Source of the DNA: Paenibacillus sp. RUD330
Lineage (GTDB): Bacteria > Bacillota > Bacilli > Paenibacillales > Paenibacillaceae
DNA length: 64,000 bases
Direction: 5' to 3'
NCBI RefSeq assembly: GCF_002243345.2
Contig: NZ_CP022655.2
Coordinates: 3,722,501-3,786,500 of the forward strand
Shown: positions 57,656 to 64,000 of the stretch, piece after piece
Layout: each line of letters begins with the position of its first letter
Numbering within the stretch: position 1 is the first letter of the stretch
The notes under the pieces: generated by a model
Database searches by the model: none
What the model saw: the letters and a program-made list of their open reading frames with translations, nothing else
Told to the model about the DNA's origin: nothing
Translations under genes and position numbers: made by a program

Positions 57656-59095
57656 TCAGGAAGCGCTGGGGCTTCCGCTTGCGATCGGTTCGACCGAGGC
57701 TCCCGACTCGGCAGCCGGAACAGCTCCGGAGCCCTTCGGCTGCCTGGCCGCTTCCCGGCCGTCCGCATCTCGTGAAGCGGACGGCGTCCGGGCTGCATGC
57801 CGCAGTATATCCTCGCGCGACATCAGCAGCATGCGGGGAGTCATCGGCTTTTTGTCTCTTTCCTTGCCTTTGCGGCCGGCGGCTTTCTTCTTCGGCCTTG
57901 CCGTGAGAACCCGGAACAGAATACGAAGATAAATTCGGGATGCTTTGGCAAATAAATTCTCAGGAAGGTCGAATACCTGGAACCCGAGCCTGTCGGTTCC
58001 CCTATGAATCATAGTGACTCCATAAATAGCCTTGACGGAGCTCGTTTCAGGATCGTTCAGAACCTGCCTCGACAAGGCGGGAAGCGCCGTCTCCATCTCC
58101 CGGATCAAGTGGATGATGACGGCCATGGGGGAGGTCGAGCGTCCCGACACCCTGCGCAGCATGTCGTTGTCGAGATGGATCTCGGCGACGGAGTCGCCTT
58201 TGCGGATGACCGCGCCTTCCTTCAGCTCCACCTCGGGACCGTTGTACGTCGTCTTGCGGTAGTAAAAGACCGTCCTGTCTCCCGAGCCCCGGACGGCCTT
58301 CAGCCGGAATACGAGGTGGAACAGCTTCTCGTACTGCAGCCATGTCCATGCCGCCGCTCGTCCGAGCAGGCCCGGCCTCGCTTCCTTGGCCTTGTCCGTG
58401 ATCGCCATCATCTCCTCGATTCCGACAAATCGGAAGCCTCGGCGGCTTCCTTCCTCCAGATAGACGGTCAGCGCCTCCAGCATTTGCGCCGGTGCTTCCG
58501 CATCCGCGCCGAGAGTGAGTCCGCAGTCGTGCAGCAGCACCACCTCGCCCGGCCTCAGCTTCTTGAGCAGCCGTTCCGTAAGCCGATCGGCATTATCGTG
58601 GGCTTTCCAGTCTCCGAAGATGCCGGACCAGAGCACGATTTTGTACTGGCCTTTTTTGGAGAAATCGAACAGGTTCACGATTCCCCACGGCGGGCGGTAG
58701 TAGGCCGGCTTCAGCCCGGCTGCCGCTTCGATGATCTCCGCCGTCCGTTGTATCTGCTTCCTCACCGTGGCAGGCCTCATCAGCCAGTTGGTCTTGTGCA
58801 CGTAGTTATGGATTCCGATCGTATGCCCTTCGTCCCGCATGCGCTGAAGAAGCTCAGGATGCCTCTCCGCATGGGATCCGACGACAAAAAAAGTCGCCTT
58901 GGCTCCGTGCCTGGCGAGCAAATCGAGAAGCTTGGGCGTATAAACGGGATCGGGCCCGTCATCGAACGTCAAGGCGATCTCTCGTTCCGTGAGGCCTTTT
59001 TTGAACACTCGGAATCCGAACATGCGGCTGACCAGCCCCGGGAGAAAAGCATACAGCGTCAAAAAGTAGAATCCCCAGACAAGCAAATTCTCCAT
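57656..59095 (-). CDS. Membrane-anchored polysaccharide deacetylase, 479 aa
   Basis: The ATG at 59093-59095 (MENLLVWGFYFLTLYAFLPG) follows GGTGGGGAAAAGAAC; the long upstream frame lacks a start site. One N-terminal membrane helix is followed by a NodB domain with all motifs: IALTFDDGPDP (about 40), HTIGIHNYVHK (zinc His pair), YYRPPWG and VVLLHDCG. The C-terminal 200 residues are a second, uncharacterised domain (YYRKTTYNGPEVELKEGAVI) and a Lys-rich and Ala/Ser-rich tail. It probably modifies cell-wall or cortex glycans by N-deacetylation. Confidence 0.88.
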   Translation of the reverse strand: MENLLVWGFYFLTLYAFLPGLVSRMFGFRVFKKGLTEREIALTFDDGPDPVYTPKLLDLLARHGAKATFFVVGSHAERHPELLQRMRDEGHTIGIHNYVHKTNWLMRPATVRKQIQRTAEIIEAAAGLKPAYYRPPWGIVNLFDFSKKGQYKIVLWSGIFGDWKAHDNADRLTERLLKKLRPGEVVLLHDCGLTLGADAEAPAQMLEALTVYLEEGSRRGFRFVGIEEMMAITDKAKEARPGLLGRAAAWTWLQYEKLFHLVFRLKAVRGSGDRTVFYYRKTTYNGPEVELKEGAVIRKGDSVAEIHLDNDMLRRVSGRSTSPMAVIIHLIREMETALPALSRQVLNDPETSSVKAIYGVTMIHRGTDRLGFQVFDLPENLFAKASRIYLRILFRVLTARPKKKAAGRKGKERDKKPMTPRMLLMSREDILRHAARTPSASRDADGREAARQPKGSGAVPAAESGASVEPIASGSPSAS

Positions 59096-59284
59096 GTTCT
59101 TTTCCCCACCATATTCTCTGTATTCTGTCGATTCCGGACACAAGCCTTCCGGAAGTCCATTGAAGTCAACATCCATTGTACCATAGTCCACGGGCAAAAA
59201 AAGCCTATCATCTCTAAAACTATAGTACAATACAGACAGAAATATGCTCGTACACCGCTATCTGGAGAAGGAGAACTCGACAGC

Positions 59285-60409
59285 ATGCTGACCTTTTACC
59301 GCAAGTACTGGAGGACGGCTTTCGACATCGGCCTGATCGTCCTCACGGTTTACCTGATCATGCTATTATTCAGCTTTTTGTATTCCATCGCAGCCCCGAT
59401 CTTCCTCTCGCTGCTCATCTTCGTCATCATCGAGCCTTTGGCCAAAGCCTTGAACCGGATCGGCATCAAGAAATCGCTCGCCTCGGCTGTTTCCATCCTG
59501 GTTTTCTCCGCGCTCGTTCTCGGCCTGTTTTTTGGAGCCGGCTATATCGTCGTCAAGGAAGCCACCGCGCTTGCGGACAAGCTTCCGGAGTACCAGAGCA
59601 TGCTCGTCACCAAGGTGAATGCCGGATCGGATTGGCTCAAGGAGCAGGTAGGCGCCCTTCCTCCGGGCTCGGTCGACAAGCTGCAGGAATACGTCGACTC
59701 CCTTACCCTGTGGGGACAAAAAGTGGCCAAAGGCTTCCTCTTCAGCGCAGCGGGATACCTGTCCTCGGTCTCCGCCTTTATGTTTAACTTTATCGTCGGA
59801 ATCATACTCGCTTATTTCCTCAGCATCGAAATCGGCGGCTGGAAAAAAATCGCCCGGGACAAAACGCCCCGGACGTTCAAGAAAGCCTTCGAATTTCTGC
59901 GCCTCAACGTCTTCTCAGGCATTACCGCTTATTTGAAGGCCCAGATGAAGCTGATCTCCATCACCTTCCTCGTCGTATTCGTGTCCCTCCTGCTGCTCGG
60001 GGTCGACAACGCGCTGACGATATCGGTGCTGGCCGCTGTGTTCGACATCCTGCCGCTCCTCGGGGTTGGAACGGTATTCATCCCCTGGATCATCTACCTG
60101 CTGGCTGTCGGGGACTTCAATCTGGCCATCTGGCTGACCATCCTGTTCCTCGTCATCGTGCTCGCCAGGCAGATTCTGGAGCCGCTCATTACCGGGGATA
60201 CGCTCGGCGTCTCCGCCTTCACGATGCTGGCGTTCATGGTCATCTCCCTGTCGCTGTTCGGCGTCGCCGGCGTCATCCTCTCGCCCGTGCTGCTCATCCT
60301 TGTCAAAGCGTTGTACGACCAAGGCTATCTGAGCCGATGGATCACTCCGCCCAAGGATGAATATGATCTGCCGGACTATGGAAGGTCCGATCCGCCAGCA
60401 GAGGCGTGA
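59285..60409 (+). CDS. AI-2E family transporter-like membrane protein (YtvI-like)
   Basis: The ATG at 59285 (MLTFYRKYWRTAFDIGLIVL) follows GGAGAAGGAG; the frame is open 427 codons upstream but that part is a shadow of the deacetylase gene. The 374-residue protein has about eight membrane helices and the family pattern PIFLSLLIFVIIEPLAKALN, FNFIVGIILAYFLSIEIGGW, DILPLLGVGTVFIPW and LEPLITGDTLGVSAFTMLAF. Sporulation protein YtvI belongs to this family. The substrate is unknown. Confidence 0.88.
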   Translation: MLTFYRKYWRTAFDIGLIVLTVYLIMLLFSFLYSIAAPIFLSLLIFVIIEPLAKALNRIGIKKSLASAVSILVFSALVLGLFFGAGYIVVKEATALADKLPEYQSMLVTKVNAGSDWLKEQVGALPPGSVDKLQEYVDSLTLWGQKVAKGFLFSAAGYLSSVSAFMFNFIVGIILAYFLSIEIGGWKKIARDKTPRTFKKAFEFLRLNVFSGITAYLKAQMKLISITFLVVFVSLLLLGVDNALTISVLAAVFDILPLLGVGTVFIPWIIYLLAVGDFNLAIWLTILFLVIVLARQILEPLITGDTLGVSAFTMLAFMVISLSLFGVAGVILSPVLLILVKALYDQGYLSRWITPPKDEYDLPDYGRSDPPAEA

Positions 60410-60447
60410 GACCATCGGGGGGGCTCGGCAATCCGCTGGAATGAAGC

Positions 60448-60528
60448 TTGGCCTTGGCTCGGCCTTGGCTCAACTTTAACTCGCCTTGGCTCGGCCTCAG
60501 CTTGGCCGCAGCTCGGCCATTGAAATTC
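60448..60528. repeat. Degenerate CTTGGCTCGGCCT-type repeats
   Basis: Units such as CTTGGCC, TTGGCTCGGCCT and CAGCTTGGCCGCAGCTCGGCC recur imperfectly about six times between the convergent AI-2E and PBP genes. No gene and no clear terminator is seen in this 140-bp gap. Confidence 0.55.
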
Positions 60529-60551
60529 GGCTCGATCTCAGGCGATTCTCG

Positions 60552-62387
60552 TCAAGGGAGCCGCTCCGCGCCGGAGGCTTCCCAGGCAGCCAGCGTATCC
60601 ATGACGCTGCCGAACAGCTTCGCCGCCTGGTTCGGGCTCCCCTCCGGCCTGTTCTCGGCCAGCACCGCTACGGCATAACGGGGGCTGCGGACAGGGCCGT
60701 AACCGACGAACCATTGATGGTTGCCCTGTCCCGGCCGTCCTGTCTCCGCTGTCCCGGATTTGCCCGCCAGCTGCCAAGACATGCGCTGCAGGGAACGCCC
60801 CGTCCCGCCGCTTACGACCGCCTCCATGCCTTTGCGCAGAGCTGCCGCCGTAGCCGGAGCGATGCGGCCGTACGGCGACTCCAGCTCATGGGCCGGCAGC
60901 CGGGCAAGCAGCTGCCCGTCGGCATATCGGACTTCTCGGAGCAGCCTCGGCTCGAGGACCTGCCCGCCATGCAGAAGGGTGACCATCAGATTGGCCGCCT
61001 GGAGCGGAGACGCCAGCACATCCTGCTGGCCGATTCCAGTCCGGGCAAGCTCGCCTCCCGACAGTTTGCCATTCGCTCCCCTTCGGGAGAACACTTGGCC
61101 CGATTCCTCTTCCCACAGAAGCCGCAGCGGCCCCTTGAGAGGCCCTGCGGCTTCTCCGTCCTCCAGGCTCCAGCCTACTCTCTTTCCGAGCCCGAGCCGG
61201 TCTGCGGTGATCTGGATCTGGGAGGGGGTCAGCCGCTCGGCGAGCCCGGCAAAAACGATATTGCAGGATTGCGCCAGTCCTTGCCGCAGCGTAACGAGCC
61301 CATGGCCTCCCTCTTTCCAGCAGGACAGTCCGTAACGGCCGTATTCGCCGGGACAGAAAAACTTCTCTCCCTCGCTCGTCACGCCTGCCTCCAGCGCCGC
61401 CGCTTCCGTAACCAACTTGAAGACCGAGCCGGGAGTGAACGCTTTGACAGCATGATTTTCCGTCCCGGACAGAGTGCCGTCGAGCTTGAGCGGGTCAAAG
61501 GAAGGCATCGACACCATCGCAACGATCTCGGCGCTGCGGACATCCAGCACCACGACCGCCCCTTTGGCGAGCCCTTCCAGACGCGCCTTCCTTTCCAGCT
61601 CCCGCTGCAAGGGAAGGCTGATGGTCGTGACGGCTTGGAGCGGGTAGAGAGGCGTAGACGGGCGCGTGAGCGTCATGTCCAGCCCCTTGAGCGGAGCCCC
61701 TCCTCCGTCCGTGAAATATCGCGCGTAGGACGGGCCCGTTCCCCGCAGCACTTTTTCAAGCGACAGCTCCAGACCCGCTCCACCCGTTCGATCGGAAAGG
61801 GCCGCCTTGCCCTGTCGCAGCTGCTTGGCGTACAATTCCCGAATCCGATCCGGGTTCTCGCTGACATAACCGATTGCTTGGATTCCGCTTTCCCCTTCCA
61901 GATAACGCGCCCGAACCGGAAGTACCGCTACCCCTTCGATCCGCAGGCCCGCCAGCTCCCGCTCCTGGGAAGCGCTCAGCCGGCGCGGAATTCCCGATCC
62001 GGGATCATGCCAGAATTCAGGCGAATTCAGGCCGGACAGCTTCTCTGTCAGCTCCACCCTCCCGATGCCCATGATCCGCGCGAGGACGGAGAGATCGCTT
62101 CCCGTTCCCCTGCTCTCCGAAGAAGGCAAGGGGAAAAGCGCAAGCGAGCGATAGGAGAAGCCGGTAAGCGGCAGTCCCGAACGGTCGCGGAAGTCTCCTC
62201 TCCCGGAATCAAGCTGAAGGCTTTGGCTGTGCAGCTGCAGCGGGCCGGCAGGCCGGCGCTGCCCTCCAGCCGGACTGCCGGAAGCGTGCCGGGAAGGAAG
62301 GAGATCAATCCAGGCAAGGCGTGCCATGCAGACAAGCATGACGATCGTAATCAGGCAAGCAGCGGTTCTCATGCGGCGTACGGACAT
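60552..62387 (-). CDS. Class B penicillin-binding protein (transpeptidase)
   Basis: The 611-residue protein has one N-terminal membrane anchor (about 8-28), a dimerisation-type domain (about 60-240, with AIGYVSENPDRIRELYAKQL) and a transpeptidase domain. Active-site motifs are SVFK (Ser321 in TPGSVFKLVTE), SCN (about 374-376) and KSG (543-545 in LAGKSGTAETG). It cross-links peptidoglycan peptides. It resembles PbpI/SpoVD-like proteins but lacks a PASTA domain. No division genes are adjacent, so a sporulation or stress role is possible. Confidence 0.9.
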   Translation of the reverse strand: MSVRRMRTAACLITIVMLVCMARLAWIDLLPSRHASGSPAGGQRRPAGPLQLHSQSLQLDSGRGDFRDRSGLPLTGFSYRSLALFPLPSSESRGTGSDLSVLARIMGIGRVELTEKLSGLNSPEFWHDPGSGIPRRLSASQERELAGLRIEGVAVLPVRARYLEGESGIQAIGYVSENPDRIRELYAKQLRQGKAALSDRTGGAGLELSLEKVLRGTGPSYARYFTDGGGAPLKGLDMTLTRPSTPLYPLQAVTTISLPLQRELERKARLEGLAKGAVVVLDVRSAEIVAMVSMPSFDPLKLDGTLSGTENHAVKAFTPGSVFKLVTEAAALEAGVTSEGEKFFCPGEYGRYGLSCWKEGGHGLVTLRQGLAQSCNIVFAGLAERLTPSQIQITADRLGLGKRVGWSLEDGEAAGPLKGPLRLLWEEESGQVFSRRGANGKLSGGELARTGIGQQDVLASPLQAANLMVTLLHGGQVLEPRLLREVRYADGQLLARLPAHELESPYGRIAPATAAALRKGMEAVVSGGTGRSLQRMSWQLAGKSGTAETGRPGQGNHQWFVGYGPVRSPRYAVAVLAENRPEGSPNQAAKLFGSVMDTLAAWEASGAERLP

Positions 62388-62481
62388 AGGATGGCCTCCG
62401 AATTATCCAATCGATTGATTCTATATTCCAGCATTCCCCATCCACCGTTCGGCTAACAGCGGGAAAAAAGAAACAAAGCCA

Positions 62482-62516
62482 AAGAAGCCCCTTTGCTCTC
62501 GGCAAAGGGGCTTCTT
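62482..62516 (-). terminator. Strong terminator downstream of the chemotaxis receptor gene
   Basis: A perfect 15-bp inverted repeat AAGAAGCCCCTTTGC tctcg GCAAAGGGGCTTCTT is followed on the minus strand by a T-rich run (TTTGTTTCTTTTTTC). It overlaps the first unit of the 10-bp tandem repeat. Confidence 0.85.
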
Positions 62517-62650
62517 GCTGCTTCTTGCTGCTTCTTGCTGCTTCTTGCTGCTTCTTGCTGCTTCTTGCTGCTTCTTGCTGCTTCTTGCTGCTTCTTGCTG
62601 CTTCTTGCTGCTTCTTGCTGCTTCTTGCTGCTTCTTGCTGCTTCTTGCTG
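62511..62650. repeat. 14 perfect copies of a 10-bp tandem repeat (CTTCTTGCTG)
   Basis: The unit CTTCTTGCTG is repeated 14 times without a mismatch and degenerates over the next 40 bases (CTTCTTGTCTCTTGCTTCCTG). It lies between the receptor stop codon and the terminator, so it would be in the 3' untranslated RNA. The sixth-frame reading (KKQQEAARSS repeats) is not considered a gene. Confidence 0.9.
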
Positions 62651-62702
62651 CTTCTTGTCTCTTGCTTCCTGTTTCTTGCTGCTTCTTAAGCTGCCCTTGT
62701 CG

Positions 62703-64000
62703 CTATTCCGTCCGGAACCGCTCCAGAGATTTCTGCAGCGAGCGCGACACTTCCTCCAGCTCGGAGGATAGATTGACAAGCCCTTCGCTCACGCCGAGCT
62801 GCTCGCTGCTCAAAGACGCGACTTCCTCCGACGTCGCCGAAGACTGCTCCGCCACGGCGCTTACGCTGCCCATCGCCTCGCTCAGCTGCGCCTGCGTCTC
62901 GTCCAGCGTCCGGATCGCCTCCGTCACGCCGTCCAGGCTTCTCGCCAGATCCGCCATCCGCGTCTGCACGTCCAGGAAGATTCCGTTCGCTTCCCGCACC
63001 GATCCGATCTGCTCCTGGAAGATCGGCTGCGCCTCCGACAGCACCGATACCGTCTCGTCGATCTCGCGCTGGATCGTATCGGTGATGCCTTCCACCACGC
63101 TGATCGATTCCCGCGACTGCTCGGCCAGCTGCCGGATTTCCCCGGCTACGACCATGAATCCCTTGCCTGCCGCTCCCGCCCGCGCCGCCTCGATCGACGC
63201 GTTCAGCGACAGGATGTTCGTCTGCTTCGCCACGCTTCCGAGCACGTCCAGAATTTTGCGGATCGAGCGCGTGCTGTCCTTCAGCCGGTCGACCTTCTCC
63301 GCCATTCCGCGCACCATGCCCTCCGCCAGGCCGGTCTGGTCGATCAGCGCCGCCATATGGCCGGTCCCCTGCGCACCGGCCGCTTCCATCTCGCCGGCCG
63401 CCGCGATCATGCCGTCATTGGACAGCTTCACCCGGCGCATGCTCTCGTCCATGCCGCTCGTCAGGTCGCTGCCCTTCTCCGCTTCCATCGCCAGGCTGGT
63501 CGCCCCGCCTGCGATCTCCTCCGTCGCCGCCGCGATTTCCCGCGCCGCTCCGGCCGTACGGCGGGACGACTGCCCGACCTCTCCGGCCGTCGACAGCACC
63601 TGCTCCGCGCTTTCCCGCGCCTGCTGCACGAGGCCTGTGATCTGCTCCATCATCTCGTTGAAGCTCGACGACAGCTGTCCGATCTCATCCTTGGATCGAT
63701 GGCCGGAACGGATCGCGAGATTGCCTTTCTTCCCTTCGTTCATCAGGTTGCGCATCAGCCGCAGCGGGCGTCCGACGGAGTAGATGACATAGAGCCCGAC
63801 AAGCAAGGCGAGAACGGCCGCAGCTGCAGCGATGATCCAGGTCATGCGCGAGATTTGGTTGGCATCCTTCACCAGCTCCGCGGTAGGCAGCATCGCGACG
63901 ACCTTCCAGTCGTTCACCCCGAGCTTGTTGTAAATCGTCAGCACTTGGCCCGCCGGACTGTCCGCGCGGAAGCTTCCGCTATCTGCGTCGGATGGCGCAT
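62703..64000 (-). CDS. Methyl-accepting chemotaxis protein (5' end outside window)
   Basis: The frame is open to the right edge, so at least 432 residues are visible. It shows the end of a dCache-like sensor ([29 protein letters not shown]), a membrane helix ([20 protein letters not shown]), a HAMP domain ([20 protein letters not shown]) and a coiled-coil signalling domain with the hairpin [20 protein letters not shown] and [18 protein letters not shown]. It ends [17 protein letters not shown]. It passes ligand signals to CheA; the ligand cannot be read from the part seen. Confidence 0.93.
   Translation of the reverse strand, partial: APSDADSGSFRADSPAGQVLTIYNKLGVNDWKVVAMLPTAELVKDANQISRMTWIIAAAAAVLALLVGLYVIYSVGRPLRLMRNLMNEGKKGNLAIRSGHRSKDEIGQLSSSFNEMMEQITGLVQQARESAEQVLSTAGEVGQSSRRTAGAAREIAAATEEIAGGATSLAMEAEKGSDLTSGMDESMRRVKLSNDGMIAAAGEMEAAGAQGTGHMAALIDQTGLAEGMVRGMAEKVDRLKDSTRSIRKILDVLGSVAKQTNILSLNASIEAARAGAAGKGFMVVAGEIRQLAEQSRESISVVEGITDTIQREIDETVSVLSEAQPIFQEQIGSVREANGIFLDVQTRMADLARSLDGVTEAIRTLDETQAQLSEAMGSVSAVAEQSSATSEEVASLSSEQLGVSEGLVNLSSELEEVSRSLQKSLERFRTE

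Noticed and set aside
58004-59284. 427 codons upstream of and in frame with the AI-2E family gene
   Set aside because: They are antisense to the polysaccharide deacetylase, have no recognisable domain, and the ATG at 59285 has a good binding site and matches the family N-terminus.
60486-62456. A 656-codon plus-strand ORF antisense to the penicillin-binding protein
   Set aside because: The minus strand encodes a full PBP with SxxK, SCN and KSG motifs; the plus-strand frame is a GC-rich shadow.
62511-62650. CRISPR array
   Set aside because: The units are 10 bp and directly adjacent with no spacers, and no cas genes are nearby.
62453-63783. Repeat-containing ORFs across the 10-bp tandem repeat on both strands
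   Set aside because: Any frame of a stop-free 10-bp repeat stays open; the flanking parts are shadows of the chemotaxis receptor or of its terminator.
1-64000. tRNA, rRNA or insertion sequences
   Set aside because: No cloverleaf, rRNA segment or transposase gene was recognised anywhere in the window.

Overview
This window looks like a spore-forming, high-GC member of the Paenibacillaceae (Paenibacillus or a close relative). The right part carries a sporulation sigma factor, two-gene MarR, nitroreductase and two-component loci, a urease operon, ilvD, stalk-domain and AI-2E type membrane proteins and a class B penicillin-binding protein, with GC-rich codon use. The left part, up to about 40,658, is less GC-rich and is a prophage. 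The genus is an inference from gene content, not from a marker gene.

Region 1-40,658 is most of a podovirus-like prophage that interrupts sigK. The 5' half of the pro-sigma-K gene (40,626-41,078, minus strand) is intact up to the GNE codons, where an AATGA pentamer sits, and then reads into element DNA. A large serine recombinase converges on it with its stop codon touching. This is the arrangement of the B. subtilis skin element (spoIVCB/spoIVCA). The matching 3' half (spoIIIC equivalent) must lie left of base 1. Read from right to left, the element carries: recombinase; an agr-like cassette; an immunity region with CI-like, Cro-like and Rha genes and repeated operators; a long early operon (small proteins, ERF recombinase, DUF3850, Dam methylase, YopX, DnaD-like initiator, DnaC-like loader, DUF1064); a late regulator; terminase, portal, scaffold and N4-gp56-type capsid; adaptor, tailspike and tail proteins; a transglycosylase and a 1205-residue internal-virion-type protein; holin and amidase; and an FtsK-like ATPase cut by the window edge.

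Four plus-strand islands break the minus-strand phage operons. They are: (i) an RHH regulator, an O-antigen ligase/polymerase-like protein and a small membrane protein (12,333-14,076), next to the tailspike; (ii) an acidic 128-residue protein plus a small helix-turn-helix protein behind a strong promoter buried in a palindrome (24,981-25,640), laid out like an anti-CRISPR/aca pair; (iii) the CI-like repressor and a second XRE regulator with a LexA-like box; (iv) the recombinase. The agr-like cassette (37,249-38,920) is the most unusual system: AgrB, a peptide in the AgrD position without the expected Cys/Ser, a membrane protein without a kinase domain, and a LytTR DNA-binding protein without a receiver domain. 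It is divergent from the recombinase, so peptide signalling could influence excision; this link is a hypothesis.

Region 41,079-64,000 is host chromosome. It holds tandem small membrane paralogues, a Sir2 deacylase, a YhaM-type exoribonuclease, an NfrA-type nitroreductase, a MarR regulator, the urease operon ureABCFGD without ureE and with a GlnR/TnrA-type box about 51 bp upstream of its predicted start site, an OmpR-type two-component system, a stalk-domain protein, ilvD, an ECF sigma factor with its zinc anti-sigma factor, a polysaccharide deacetylase, an AI-2E family membrane protein, a class B PBP, a 14-copy 10-bp tandem repeat, and a chemotaxis receptor that runs off the right edge. No rRNA, tRNA, insertion sequence or CRISPR array was seen.
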